From: JAJZMA01 sp021850405 | GTDB taxonomy: Bacteria > Chloroflexota > Dormibacteria > Aeolococcales > Aeolococcaceae | Length of the DNA stretch: 64,000 nt | Direction: 5' to 3' | Assembly (NCBI GenBank): GCA_027365835.1 | Contig: DAHXLU010000103.1 | Coordinates: 6,069-70,068 of the forward strand | Shown: piece after piece, positions 35,703-47,399 of the stretch | Position numbering within the stretch: the stretch's first letter is position 1 | Layout of the letters: every line of letters begins with the position of its first letter | Translations under genes and position numbers: made by a program | Notes under the pieces: model-generated | The model's input: only the letters and a program-made list of their open reading frames with translations | The model's database searches: none | Told to the model about the DNA's origin: nothing

Positions 35703-36419
35703 ATGATGATTACCAGTAGGCGAGTCTACTGGGCGCTCGTGGCAATTGCGGTGGTCGGTGCGTCGGTGGGTATTGTTTGTGCTGCTACTAAGTCCTCGCG
35801 ACCTGCTTTGCCAGCAGCGACACCTACTCCGTCGGCCAGGGTCTCACCTTTCCCTTCAGCCTCCCCATCCCCATCCCCATCAGTGTCAGCATCGCCCATG
35901 GCAGTGGGTGCGCTCCCAACCTGTACCGCATCAGATCTTGTGCTTACGCCGGGGAGCCCCTATCTTGGTGTGGATGCGAATACTACGCTGTCAGAGGCAT
36001 ACGTGTTGAAAAACGTAAGCGCCAAGGCATGTAGCATGGCTGGTTATCCAGTGTTTACACCAGTGTTTACATATGTAGCTACGACCGGAGCCGTGGAGTC
36101 GGGTGTAACCTATAACCCTCAGGGGCCCAATCAAAATGGTAATGCGCCACCTATCGTGGTACCTACCACCAGGGTTCTGGTTCCGGCGGATGGATTTGTG
36201 GCATTTGGGACTGTGATAAACCCAATTGAATGCAGCGTTGACGCTCCTGATGTCCGCCCTGAAATCTCATGGAGGGGCTCTTTGGGGCAGGTCGCATTGC
36301 CGGGAACCCAGGCGACAGCATGTGCGGTTCAAATACTCCCCTTTGCCGATCCCGCTACGATGTATGCCGCTGCGGAGGTGGTGGTACACAGGGGGCCTGC
36401 TCTCCCTGTAAATCCATAG
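35703..36419 (+). CDS. Secreted DUF4232-like protein
   Basis: 238 residues. A basic start and hydrophobic stretch (about 9-27, VYWALVAIAVVGASVGIVC) form a signal anchor or signal peptide, followed by a Pro/Ser/Thr linker (about 30-65). The rest is a beta-rich domain with paired cysteines (CTASDL ... KACSMAGYPVF), the DUF4232 signature. Function unknown; the family is common in actinobacteria and relatives. A second member lies convergently at 36619-37311. The frame is open upstream to 35439 but lacks a credible start. Confidence 0.7.
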   Translation: MMITSRRVYWALVAIAVVGASVGIVCAATKSSRPALPAATPTPSARVSPFPSASPSPSPSVSASPMAVGALPTCTASDLVLTPGSPYLGVDANTTLSEAYVLKNVSAKACSMAGYPVFTPVFTYVATTGAVESGVTYNPQGPNQNGNAPPIVVPTTRVLVPADGFVAFGTVINPIECSVDAPDVRPEISWRGSLGQVALPGTQATACAVQILPFADPATMYAAAEVVVHRGPALPVNP

Positions 36420-36618
36420 TCTGGGTACTGGTGTTATCAGCAGGGTGGTGGTATTCCTATTTGCAGAGTGGTCATTTGTGTATTGGGCACCGACGCTTGC
36501 TGCCTTCATGGGGGTGCTTGGTTTACTTGGTGGACTTACGGTGGTAGTGAGTGGTGCCAGCAGTGGACAGGCGATCTCTTGTTCCCTATCCCCTACCTGA
36601 TGCCGATGTGGGCGCTGG

Positions 36619-37311
36619 TTATTGGTTCGGCACGAGCGACACACCGTTCACGGGATGCACCTCCTTCGCATTCCCTGTCGCGGACGATCCGTACGGCGTA
36701 AAACCATTCGCCAGAGGACTGACCGACCACGCCTGACGACCGCAGTCAACTAGACCAAGCCCAATGCTGAAGGAGTACGCATGAGATGAGCCAGGAAGAA
36801 CAATGCGTACGTTGCCATAAGAGAGTGGGTGCGGTGGACTCTTGACCGAAGCCGGTGTCTGGCCTGGCCCAAGTTGGCAACTGAACATATCGACCAGAAA
36901 CGAGGCCGTGCCACCTGGAGACAAAATCGCGACTGTGCCATGGTTGCCTGCTGGCAGCTCAGTAAACACGTATGGATACCCAGCCGGCGTCGTCCTTGTT
37001 ACCGTGATTTGTGGAACACCGCTCAAATAGCAGGTCGCAGATCCGTTGTTGGTCACGACGTACCAACCCGGGAAACTACCAGCTCCAGCTGCACCGCTTT
37101 GATCGTATCCGAGGGAAAGGCTCCGGGCGCGGCACCTGGCATCCGCTGGAATCGGCGTGGCGCTGCTTGAAACAGATAGCTGCCGCTCCGGAGTGACACC
37201 GCGGCCCAAACTATCCACCCGCGCGACCCCGAACGCCACTACGGCTAATGCCACTGCTCCCCCGACAGCAATGGCCATCCTGCCCGTCGACACTCGGCCC
37301 AGTCTTTTCAT
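36619..37311 (-). CDS. Secreted DUF4232-like protein
   Basis: 230 residues. KRLGRVSTGRMAIAVGGAVALAVVAFGVA is a signal anchor. The mature part has CRARSLSLGYDQSG and ATCYLSGVPQITV, the two-cysteine pattern of DUF4232, and ends with further cysteines (FSCQLGP, LVDCGRQ). Start supported by GAGGAG 9 nt upstream. Convergent with a paralogue-like gene across a 200-bp gap, in a stretch less GC-rich than its flanks. Confidence 0.7.
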   Translation of the reverse strand: MKRLGRVSTGRMAIAVGGAVALAVVAFGVARVDSLGRGVTPERQLSVSSSATPIPADARCRARSLSLGYDQSGAAGAGSFPGWYVVTNNGSATCYLSGVPQITVTRTTPAGYPYVFTELPAGNHGTVAILSPGGTASFLVDMFSCQLGPGQTPASVKSPPHPLSYGNVRIVLPGSSHAYSFSIGLGLVDCGRQAWSVSPLANGFTPYGSSATGNAKEVHPVNGVSLVPNQ

Positions 37312-39928
<2,617 letters not shown>

Positions 39929-39932
<4 letters not shown>

Positions 39933-40720
39933 CCACGGCTTATCGTCGCCCGTTGCTTGCGGGCAACTGGAAGATGAATCTGAACAGGCTGGATGCAGTT
40001 GAGCTGGTTTCTTCCCTTATGCCATCACTTGCGGAGGGGGGCTGCGACGTTCTCCTGTTGCCCCCATTTGTGCATCTCTTTCCGCTCAGTCGGCTGCTCG
40101 CAGGCACCTCCATACAGCTTGGCGCCCAGAATGTTTATTTCGAGCCTGCCGGAGCGTTTACCGGAGAGGTGTCAGCACCTATGCTGCAGGAAACGTGTGG
40201 CGCTGTTCTGGTGGGCCATTCCGAACGCAGGACAATCTTTGGTGAGACTGATGAGGTTGTGGCGAGGAAATTGCGGGCGGTACTTTCCAGCGGGATGAGC
40301 GCTGTACTTGCCGTTGGAGAATCCGGTGAAATTCGCGACAGCGGCATGAGTGCCTCCCATGTTCTCATGCAGACCGATGCAGCCCTGGGCGGGCTGGACC
40401 AGGAGCAGCTGTCAAGGTGTGTGATTGCATATGAGCCGATCTGGGCGATAGGTACGGGAAAGTCAGCAACTCAGGCCGAAGTTGGCGAGATGGTGACTGC
40501 TTTGCGACAGCATCTTGTTGGTAGCATCGGAGCTGATGCTGAAGCACGCCTGCGGATTCTCTATGGGGGTAGTGTCACTCCCGCCAACGCAGCTGGGCTC
40601 TTTGCCATCCCGGGTGTGGACGGAGCACTGGTCGGAGGTGCATCCCTGGATGCTGATGGTTTTACAGCTATTTATCATGCGCTTTGTGCCAGCACTGCCC
40701 AGGCAGATGGGGGCCAGTAG
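39929..40720 (+). CDS. tpiA: Triose-phosphate isomerase
   Basis: 263 residues. Catalytic Lys in GNWKMN, His in VGHSERR, Glu in AYEPIWAIGTG, and phosphate loop YGGSV. GTG start overlapping pgk. The usual Cys in the CVGE strand is Ala here (LAVGESGE), a minor variation. Confidence 0.97.
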
Positions 40721-40721
40721 C

Positions 40722-42263
40722 ATGGGGGGAGCAGCCAGACGGCCGGTGACCCTTCTTATCCTTGATGGATTTGGGATTGCCCCTGCATCTGAAGGCAATG
40801 CGGTAGCGCTGGCGAAGACTCCTGTCTGGGACCGGCTTTGGCGAAGGTTCCCTCACGCAGAGCTGGCAGCAAGTGGAGAGGCGGTGGGGTTGCCTGCTGG
40901 GCAGCAGGGCAATTCTGAGGTTGGACATCTGACCATTGGGGCTGGCAGGGTAGTCCTGCAGGCGCTACCACGGATCAGCCGGGCGGTGGAGACTGGGGAA
41001 CTTTACAGCAATCCGGTTCTTGCGCCAGCACTGGAGCAGCTGGCGGAGCGCGGCGGGACACTGCATCTGGTGGGCCTGATCTCGCCGGGCGGGGTGCATA
41101 GTCACCAGGCACATGGGGTAGCTGTGACCCATATGGCTGCCCGGATGGGAGTGGCAAAAATTCGTGTTCATGCCATAACGGATGGTCGCGATGAACCAGC
41201 AGAAAGCGGTGCCCAGTTCCTGGAGCAGTTTTGCGCTGCGATGGCACCGCGGGCCGTCATATCAACGCTTGGGGGGCGGTACTGGGGGATGGACCGGGAC
41301 AAGCGCTGGGACAGGGTAGAGCGGTGGTGCCGCGTCATGATTGGGCGGGAGGGCACTGTGGTAGCAGACCCGGTCCAGCACCTGCGCCAGCAGTATGCAC
41401 TTGGCATTACTGATGAATTTGTGGAGCCGGTTCTGGTCGGTGCGGATGATGGTGACGCCCGGTCCCCATGGCAGGAGCGGGATCTGGTGGTCTGTTTCAA
41501 CTTTCGGCCCGACCGGATGCGCCAGCTGGTCCATGTGCTGGTGGATGAGAACTTTGACAGCTTTAACCTGTCCTTTGAGAGGCCGGCTGTCGTCACATTC
41601 ACCGAGTATGAGGACAACCTGCCCGTTCAGGTTGCATTCCCCTCAAGCCCGGTGCGACATACCCTTGTAGAGGAGATCTCCGCAGCCGGCATGCAGCAGT
41701 TTCATGTTGCAGAGACTGAAAAGTATGCGCACGTGACGTACTTCCTGAACGGAGGGGCTGAGGAGCCGGTTCCTGGCGAGACGCGTGTGCTGATCCCCTC
41801 ATCGCGGGTAGCCACGTATGATCTTGCCCCAGAGATGTCAGCTGACGGCATCACTGAGACTCTCCTGGAGGCTATCTCTCAGGGGAAGTACCAGTTTCTG
41901 GTTGCCAATTTTGCCAACCCTGACATGGTTGGGCATACGGGAAAGCTCGCAGAGACCATCCGTGCAGTGGAGGTGGTAGACGCCTGCCTTGGCCGTATCC
42001 AGGCAGCTGTGGAAAAGGCCGGTGGTGTCCTTGTTATTACAGCAGACCACGGCAACGCCGAGCACATGCTGGGCCCGGAGGGGGAGCCCGTGACATCCCA
42101 TACCACCAATCCGGTTCCTCTTGTCATAGCAGGAGCAGGGGAGACGGGGGTCGAGGCAGCAGAGCTCTCTGAGGTTGCCCCTCTTGTGTTGCAGCTGCTG
42201 GAGCTGCCAGTTCCAGAGGAGATGCTCGGTGCCCGGGAGGAGACGGCAGCCAGGTCGACCTGA
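40722..42263 (+). CDS. gpmI: 2,3-bisphosphoglycerate-independent phosphoglycerate mutase
   Basis: 513 residues, family length, from the ATG one base after the tpiA stop. TLLILDGFG holds a metal Asp, QGNSEVGHLTIGAGRV the phosphoserine nucleophile, GRDEPAESGAQFL and ITADHGNAE further metal ligands. Mn-dependent, cofactor-independent enzyme. An in-frame ATG at 40707 is an alternative start. Last enzyme of the glycolytic operon; enolase is not adjacent. Confidence 0.96.
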   Translation: MGGAARRPVTLLILDGFGIAPASEGNAVALAKTPVWDRLWRRFPHAELAASGEAVGLPAGQQGNSEVGHLTIGAGRVVLQALPRISRAVETGELYSNPVLAPALEQLAERGGTLHLVGLISPGGVHSHQAHGVAVTHMAARMGVAKIRVHAITDGRDEPAESGAQFLEQFCAAMAPRAVISTLGGRYWGMDRDKRWDRVERWCRVMIGREGTVVADPVQHLRQQYALGITDEFVEPVLVGADDGDARSPWQERDLVVCFNFRPDRMRQLVHVLVDENFDSFNLSFERPAVVTFTEYEDNLPVQVAFPSSPVRHTLVEEISAAGMQQFHVAETEKYAHVTYFLNGGAEEPVPGETRVLIPSSRVATYDLAPEMSADGITETLLEAISQGKYQFLVANFANPDMVGHTGKLAETIRAVEVVDACLGRIQAAVEKAGGVLVITADHGNAEHMLGPEGEPVTSHTTNPVPLVIAGAGETGVEAAELSEVAPLVLQLLELPVPEEMLGAREETAARST

Positions 42264-42405
42264 ACCCGGGGCCTGCGCACAGCTGACCTGGCTTCGCAGA
42301 GGGTTGCCATCCTTCCTCCCGGAAGTAGATGGAGGATGAGGGGAAAGCGCACCGGCTGGCGCTGATCCTGCCCGTTGCCTACGGTGGAGACGGGCTATTT
42401 CTCTG

Positions 42406-42411
42406 TATACT
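42406..42411 (+). promoter_or_regulatory. -10 box (TATACT) for secG, near-leaderless
   Basis: TATACT ends 9 nt before the secG ATG and is preceded directly by TG. No Shine-Dalgarno lies between, so the mRNA would start about 2-3 nt from the start codon. Confidence 0.5.
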
Positions 42412-42420
42412 GCAGTAGAG

Positions 42421-42654
42421 ATGAAGAATGTCATCCCTTTTCTCCAGATAGTTGCGGCCGTACTGCTTATTTTGAGCGTGTTGCTGCAGACCCCCAAAGC
42501 CATGGGCCTTGGTGGAACGATAGGTGGTGGAAGTGACACCATGGGTGGCTACAGGCGGAGGAGGGGCTTTGAGAAGAAGCTACTGGTAGCCTCCTTTATA
42601 CTGCTTGGTTTTTTTGTTCTCCTGTCGATCCTTTCACAGGCTGTTGGGGGTTGA
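42421..42654 (+). CDS. secG: Preprotein translocase subunit SecG
   Basis: 77 residues with two membrane helices (about 4-23 and 53-73) joined by a Gly-rich cytoplasmic loop LGGTIGGGSDTMGG, the hallmark of SecG. Accessory subunit of the SecYEG channel. It follows gpmI by 157 bp with its own promoter-like box, and is directly upstream of tRNA-Leu. Confidence 0.92.
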   Translation: MKNVIPFLQIVAAVLLILSVLLQTPKAMGLGGTIGGGSDTMGGYRRRRGFEKKLLVASFILLGFFVLLSILSQAVGG

Positions 42655-42708
42655 CGGGTTGCCTTTGATCTGGAGACAGCTCGCGGGCTGATACAGCTCC
42701 CAATCCTG

Positions 42709-42795
42709 GCCGGGGTGGTGAAACTGGTAGACACGCAGCGTTCAGGGCGCTGTAGGCGTAAGCCTGTAAGGGTTCGATTCCCTTCCCCGGCACCA
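42709..42795 (+). tRNA. tRNA-Leu (anticodon CAG)
   Basis: An 87-nt class II tRNA. Acceptor GCCGGGG pairs with CCCCGGC; anticodon stem CAGCG/CGCTG encloses loop TTCAGGG, giving anticodon CAG. The long variable arm TAGGCGTAAGCCTG is typical of tRNA-Leu, and the T arm is AAGGG-TTCGATT-CCCTT. CCA is encoded (42793-42795). Confidence 0.96.
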
Positions 42796-42896
42796 GTGGG
42801 AGATCTGAACCTCTGCTCGAAAAGTGGCTGAACCACGCAGAAGTGGCACCCCTGTTAACGAGCGTGGCGGAGCGTATGCGATTTTTCGGGGGTCAG

Positions 42897-42918
42897 ACAG
42901 GAATGCCTTCCTGTTTTT
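42897..42918 (+). terminator. Intrinsic terminator downstream of secG-tRNA-Leu
   Basis: Stem ACAGGAA / TTCCTGT (7 bp) with loop TGCC, running into TTTTT. Lies 100 nt after the tRNA. Confidence 0.7.
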
Positions 42919-43360
42919 AGGGCGCACTTGCCAGAATGAGACAGTCGACAGATGCACGTGCACCCCAGATCCCCTGCGGGAATCTGGGCTCTGGAGGAGT
43001 ACTCGAACCCGGTGGAGCCAGGCGACAAGCCTGACACGGTATGGACAACTGGTGGGTTCCCCTCATTGCTCCAGACTCCAGCAGTGGTGGCCCGCACCTG
43101 GACGCACCAGTCTCATCCGGAGTGAGATTGAGACCGCATAGGGCCAGCTGGCAGTGGCCTAAATCGACAACGTGTTGCCCTGCTGCGTACAGTTGCAGCA
43201 GGGGTAGCGTTCAGGTTGGCGTGGGAGGTTCGCCAGCAGAAGGAAGTGGATCTTGTGGCACTGTTGTGTCAGACTCATTGGCATCTGGTCTCGGGTCCGG
43301 CGGTGTTGCAACTCAGCCTGGGACGCGCTGCAGTTTCGAAAAATTGTATGGAGGAGTTGG
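42919..43360. other. Intergenic region without a supported gene
   Basis: About 440 bases after the terminator. Frames present in both strands have Ser/Arg/Cys-rich, irregular composition and no ribosome site. The end (43346-43357) supplies the GGAGGAG of the next gene. Confidence 0.4.
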
Positions 43361-43834
43361 GTGGACGCACCAGCCAGGATTGAATATCGGGCACCGGTTG
43401 CACCCCCAGCATCTATAGCGTTGTTTTCGTTTATGTTCCTGAGCGGTCTGTTCGGGTTGATCCTAAGCCTTGTACAAGGCGGACCCTGGCTGTTCATGCT
43501 GTTGTGGATTGCCATCGTGGGTGGTTGTGCCTTTATGTTCCTCGCAGTCAACAGCCACGCGGTCGTCATTGATGACGGCATGTTCTCCTGGTGGACGGCC
43601 TTTAGTCATGGGGTTCTGCCGATGTCCGATCTAGAGAAAGTGGTTGGCTGGTGGGGCGGACAGTTACATGTGTTTGAGTTTAGGGGAGGCAAGCGGGTTC
43701 GAGTTGGGGTGATGCAGGGCTACGTCGCGTTCGTTGAACAGGTACAGGATGCCTATCCATCGTTGCTTTTTCCTCCGTTGACATACGCTCGATTTGTGGA
43801 TCACATGCGGGTGGGGCCAAGGGGCAGATGGTGA
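43361..43834 (+). CDS. Small membrane protein with a PH-like C-terminal domain
   Basis: 157 residues from the GTG at 43361, placed 4 nt after GGAGGAG. Two hydrophobic helices (about 17-38 and 43-63) are followed by a soluble beta-rich part: VVIDDGMFSWWTAFSHGVLPMSDLEKVVGW, then RVGVMQGYVAFV. That layout resembles bacterial PH-like/DUF3093-type membrane proteins. Function unknown. The frame is open to 43253, but that segment looks non-coding. Confidence 0.6.
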   Translation: MDAPARIEYRAPVAPPASIALFSFMFLSGLFGLILSLVQGGPWLFMLLWIAIVGGCAFMFLAVNSHAVVIDDGMFSWWTAFSHGVLPMSDLEKVVGWWGGQLHVFEFRGGKRVRVGVMQGYVAFVEQVQDAYPSLLFPPLTYARFVDHMRVGPRGRW

Positions 43835-44152
43835 TGATAGTCATGCGCAAGGTGGAGCTGGTTGGTTGAGGACAATGCTTTGTGATCTCACGTCAAGAGT
43901 GCAGACTGCCGGGCGAGCGCCTCTGGGCTCGCCTGCGGTAAGGCACCGAATGGAGGGACCGCTTCTTCTGCACTGATGGGCTACCTGACCATTGACCATG
44001 AGCTCGCTGTAGAGCGTAATGGAGCTGAACCGGAGGCGATCAACCAGGGGATCCCGGAGCCGAAGGCTGTTGCGGGCACATCACAGGGTAGTTTGAGCCT
44101 GCCTGCCGGAGAATGATGCTGATGGCAGGTCCAGTGTGGCTGGGAGACGATG
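43835..44152. other. Convergent intergenic region with a possible 47-aa ORF
   Basis: About 318 bases between convergent genes. An ATG at 43976 opens a 47-codon frame (ending 44119) with a hydrophilic product starting MGYLTIDHELAVE. Its composition is plausible, but there is no clear ribosome site and I do not call it as a gene. No terminator seen. Confidence 0.3.
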
Positions 44153-45343
44153 TCAGTCCGGAGTCTGCAGTGTGTAGACGGCAGCCGCGAGCCCGACAAC
44201 AACGCTGGGCAGAAGCGCTACCGGGGTAGCCTGGTTAATGTTGCCGCCCCGGCCAAAAAGGACAAGGACGTAGTAGAGGATTGTGTCCAGGACAGTGAAG
44301 GAAACGATCCAGGCAGCGGCTCCGCGCAGCAGTCGTGCCCGTATGGTCCTTGCCCTCATAATCCTGGTGGGGTAGCTTGCTGGCATTCTGAAGGTGAAAC
44401 AGGAAACTGGGAGTGGTGTCACTGGCTTCACCCCGCGAGGCTGCAACGCACTTGCGCCAGATGCTGGGGCTTGCGGTTGCTGCGACAGAAGCCCTGTGGG
44501 GGAGAAAGAGGGCGGCAGCCATGGAGGAGTTGCTGGCGCTGCCGGAGTGGCCCCTGCCGCGCTGGATGGAGTAGCACCCTGCCCTTCCTCAGCTGCCCCC
44601 TGTAGCACCTGGAGGCCGAGGAGTAGATGGGTATGTCGGCCCACTGTCGCTACAACACTTTCTGCACCAGTCAGCGGGCTCACCAGGCTCTTGTCCCCGA
44701 TGAGGATGCCGTAGCTGCCGATCCTGGCACCCAGGAAAACGCCCAGGCGGCTGTACAGCAGAATCGGGCTGTGCCAGAATTCATCTGCCGTAAAGTAGGT
44801 TGGTGCGGTGAGGCTCCCGGTTATCACCTGGCACGAGCGCGCCCTTTGCTCCCGGTAGCACTGTACAGGCAGTAGTGCTGCTACCGCCGCGAGCAGGCCG
44901 CCAACTGCAATTCCTAGCGGACTTGGTGCCTGCGCTGCCATTCGCAGTGTGACGACAATCAGGGCAACGCAAACTACCGTGCCCATAAGTATGTACTGGG
45001 TAAGGTGGTTGCTCTGGTGGCTAGCCAGCACCCCCCTGGAATTTTCCTGCAACACTGGATGCTGGGGGGCGACAGCGACAAGTGCACTGAGGGCCATTCC
45101 TGCAGGAGAGGAAAGATTGGCCGGACTGGTTTGGTCGAATGCGGGGGGCGGTCCGGACGCCGCCGGTGGCTGGGGCTGGGGCTGGGGCTGGGGCTGGGGC
45201 TGGGGCTGGGGCTGGGGCTGGGGCTGGGGCTGGGGCTGGGGCTGGGGCACCTCGCCAGCTGGATCCTTCGTTGTCACGCCACTCCTGCAGCGCGTGCCCC
45301 GGCTAGTCCGGACAGCGGGGCTGGGAGCAGGGGTGTGTGCCAT
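44153..45343 (-). CDS. Membrane protein with N-terminal Pro-Gln repeat
   Basis: 396 residues. A Pro-Gln dipeptide repeated about 13 times (residues about 33-60) precedes hydrophobic helices at about 118-138, 145-162, 340-362 and 373-392. A hydrophilic Ala/Pro/Ser stretch lies around 255-320. Between them, about 180-250 is a soluble segment (ARIGSYGILIGDKSLVSPLTG). No family recognised. It starts 40 bp after the MarP-like protease gene on the same strand, so the two may be co-transcribed. Confidence 0.6.
   Translation of the reverse strand: MAHTPAPSPAVRTSRGTRCRSGVTTKDPAGEVPQPQPQPQPQPQPQPQPQPQPQPQPQPPAASGPPPAFDQTSPANLSSPAGMALSALVAVAPQHPVLQENSRGVLASHQSNHLTQYILMGTVVCVALIVVTLRMAAQAPSPLGIAVGGLLAAVAALLPVQCYREQRARSCQVITGSLTAPTYFTADEFWHSPILLYSRLGVFLGARIGSYGILIGDKSLVSPLTGAESVVATVGRHTHLLLGLQVLQGAAEEGQGATPSSAAGATPAAPATPPWLPPSFSPTGLLSQQPQAPASGASALQPRGVKPVTPLPVSCFTFRMPASYPTRIMRARTIRARLLRGAAAWIVSFTVLDTILYYVLVLFGRGGNINQATPVALLPSVVVGLAAAVYTLQTPD
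45171..45248 (+). repeat. Hexanucleotide tandem repeat (TGGGGC)13
   Basis: Thirteen perfect copies in 78 bp. On the minus strand it encodes the Pro-Gln run of the membrane protein. The plus strand has a run of four G in every repeat, so G-quadruplex formation is likely. Length changes by slippage would stay in frame. Confidence 0.95.
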
Positions 45344-45382
45344 GCCAGGGAGCAGGCCGTTTCCATGGACATGTAAACCACC

Positions 45383-46573
45383 CTATCCATTGGCACAGCT
45401 TTGGGTGCTGACTGCTGTTGTGCTCCCAAGGCCAGCATGGATGTCGGGCTCTATCTGACCGACACTCAGCGCGTATCCCTCGTTGGGATAGATCGTGCTT
45501 GCAGCAAATACCATTCCGATCACAGCTCCATTATCTGCTACCAGTGGACCGCCAGAGTTGCCAGGAATCACCCTGGCCGCTATGGCTTCAATCTCCCGGG
45601 TGACCAGGGCATTCCCATAAATGTCCCAGCCTTCAGCTTCCTCGCTACCCCGTACTGCTGCAGGTACGACCTGCTCCACCCCGCCCCCAGGATAGCCGAT
45701 TACAGCGCCAGTGGTTCCCCTGGAGGGCAGGACTGTCTGTACCGGCAGAGCCGGAGACGAAAGCCCTGGCACATAGAGCACCGCTACATCGACCTTGGGG
45801 TCAAAGAAGACGACGGTAGCCGGGTAGTCTCCGTTTTCAGGCCCAAACACCATCACATTGGCACCGCCTGCGACAACGTGGGCATTGGTGACTATGTAGT
45901 GGGGGGCAGCAGGCCAGCCGGAGCCTGATTCGATCCCGCCACATCCCCGTGCAACCACCTTGACTGTCAGGCCCGCATCGCGGATGATCCCTTTTGTGTT
46001 GGCGCTCGCCGGGATCTGTACGGGTGGCAGAAACTTCTGGTAGATCGTGGCGAATGGGTCAGGAAAGCTGTTTCCCTGCAGGACGGAACTGACCGATCCC
46101 AGAAAGCCAGGTGGGCGCGGCGCCAGGTGGTCCAGCCAGGTTTCGATTGTGGAGCCCCGGATCTGCCGGTCCAGCGCCGGGATTGGGCTGCCGACAAAGA
46201 TCAGCCCGAGATACCAGCAGAAGGCAAGGGTGGCCAGGCCCGCCAGCAGGCTCCCCCCAGCAGAATCAGTGGTGATCCATCTTGCCCTTGAGCGGATGGT
46301 AGCCGAGCGCAGAGTGAAGCCGATCGTGGTGCCGATGCCCTCGACGATGAGGATGCAGCCCAGGAATACACCGCTCCCGATAAATGCCCGGGCGCTGTTG
46401 TTGCCGTGGGATAGTGCTGTTGCCAGCGGTGGGGCTACCAGGGCTCCAAGGACTGTACCAGCTACGATACCCGCCACCGAGAGCCCCACCCAGGTCATGC
46501 CACGCTGGTATCCGGCAAAGGCGCAGAGCGCGACCACGATCAGGATGATGATATCGAGTATGTCCATAGGCAC
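45383..46573 (-). CDS. CvpA-like membrane domain fused to a trypsin-like serine protease (MarP-like)
   Basis: 396 residues. Four membrane helices of CvpA type (about 3-130, MDILDIIILIVVALCAFAGYQRG at the start) are followed by an extracytoplasmic trypsin-fold protease (about 195-385) with His in VTNAHVV, Asp in KVDVAVL and Ser in PGNSGGPLV. This is the architecture of mycobacterial MarP, a periplasmic protease needed for acid and oxidative stress tolerance. A Met at 46567 is an alternative start. Confidence 0.9.
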   Translation of the reverse strand: MPMDILDIIILIVVALCAFAGYQRGMTWVGLSVAGIVAGTVLGALVAPPLATALSHGNNSARAFIGSGVFLGCILIVEGIGTTIGFTLRSATIRSRARWITTDSAGGSLLAGLATLAFCWYLGLIFVGSPIPALDRQIRGSTIETWLDHLAPRPPGFLGSVSSVLQGNSFPDPFATIYQKFLPPVQIPASANTKGIIRDAGLTVKVVARGCGGIESGSGWPAAPHYIVTNAHVVAGGANVMVFGPENGDYPATVVFFDPKVDVAVLYVPGLSSPALPVQTVLPSRGTTGAVIGYPGGGVEQVVPAAVRGSEEAEGWDIYGNALVTREIEAIAARVIPGNSGGPLVADNGAVIGMVFAASTIYPNEGYALSVGQIEPDIHAGLGSTTAVSTQSCANG

Positions 46574-46672
46574 TTAAATAGTCTGAATGGTGAACCGTGC
46601 TTAGCCACTGTTTGGTTACCCGATGCTGCGGGAAGGGGTGGTCGCAGTGGCTTGCACTAGACAGTGTGGGGT

Positions 46673-47219
46673 ATGGCAAGCAGTTCTGCCCACTACCTTT
46701 TTCTCCGTGCGGTGAATGTGGGCAAGCGCCGGGTGCCCATGGACTTGCTCCGTGAGCACTTTTCAAGGGCTGGTCTTGGCACTGTAACCACTCATCTCCA
46801 GACCGGCAATGTAATGCTTGAAAATTGCCCCGTCCCCGTGCAGCGACTGGAGAGCACATGCGAAACCATTCTGGCAGAACAGTTTGGGTTCCCTGTCCCG
46901 GTCGATGTCCGGACGGCTGCAGAGCTTTCCCATATCGTCCTTGAATCGGGTCCTGTAGTTCCCCTGGATTCTGCCGACAGCCTGTATGTCCCGTTTTTCA
47001 GGAACTCCCATTCCCACTGCTGAACCGTTTCCCCGCCTGCCGGATGGACCCATAAGGGTGGTTGCCATCCTTGGGAAAAGCGTACTCACACAGACCTCAC
47101 CGATCCCCAAGGGCACGTCATTTCCCAATCCGTTCCTTGAGCGTATCTGGCGGGCAGAGGCAACCTCCCGCAATATCCGTGTTATAGCAGCCTTGCTGGC
47201 CAAGGCTGGAGAGCATTGA
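46673..47219 (+). pseudogene. DUF1697 family gene broken by a frameshift
   Basis: The first frame (46673-47023) encodes ASSSAHYLFLRAVNVGKRRVPM, TGNVMLE and DSLYVPFFR, the first two thirds of a DUF1697 protein, then stops. The last third continues in another frame (about 46986-47219) with KSVLTQTSPIPKGTSFPNPFLE and ATSRNIRVIAALL, the family's C-terminal RN motif. Together they give the usual roughly 180 residues. The break falls between about 46986 and 47023; it is either a true mutation or an assembly error. Confidence 0.75.
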
Positions 47220-47297
47220 TAACCGGATGGGGAGTCCCGGGTTTTCTGGTGAGGCCTTTGCGCATACCTGACTGCTAGCTGTTCTGGAGGCAGCATA

Positions 47298-47309
47298 GGG
47301 GGGGGGGGG
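47298..47309. repeat. G12 homopolymer
   Basis: Twelve consecutive G residues in the gap between the broken DUF1697 gene and the next convergent gene. Prone to slippage in replication and sequencing. Confidence 0.9.
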
Positions 47310-47399
47310 CGATGCCAGAACGCGATGTTCCGTCCGGATCCGACCGAGGTCCCGCAGCTGCGCAAGGTGAGCCCCAGATCCTGTGGCCAAGCCGACTGG

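Noticed and set aside
42824..43141. 105-codon frame after tRNA-Leu
   Set aside because: It crosses the intrinsic terminator at 42897-42918 and its product is Arg/Ser/Thr-rich without domain features.
44949..45458. Long plus-strand frames encoding Gly-Trp or Leu-Gly repeats
   Set aside because: They are translations of the (TGGGGC)13 repeat antisense to the PQ-repeat membrane protein. The flanking residues have no membrane or domain pattern, while the minus-strand product does.
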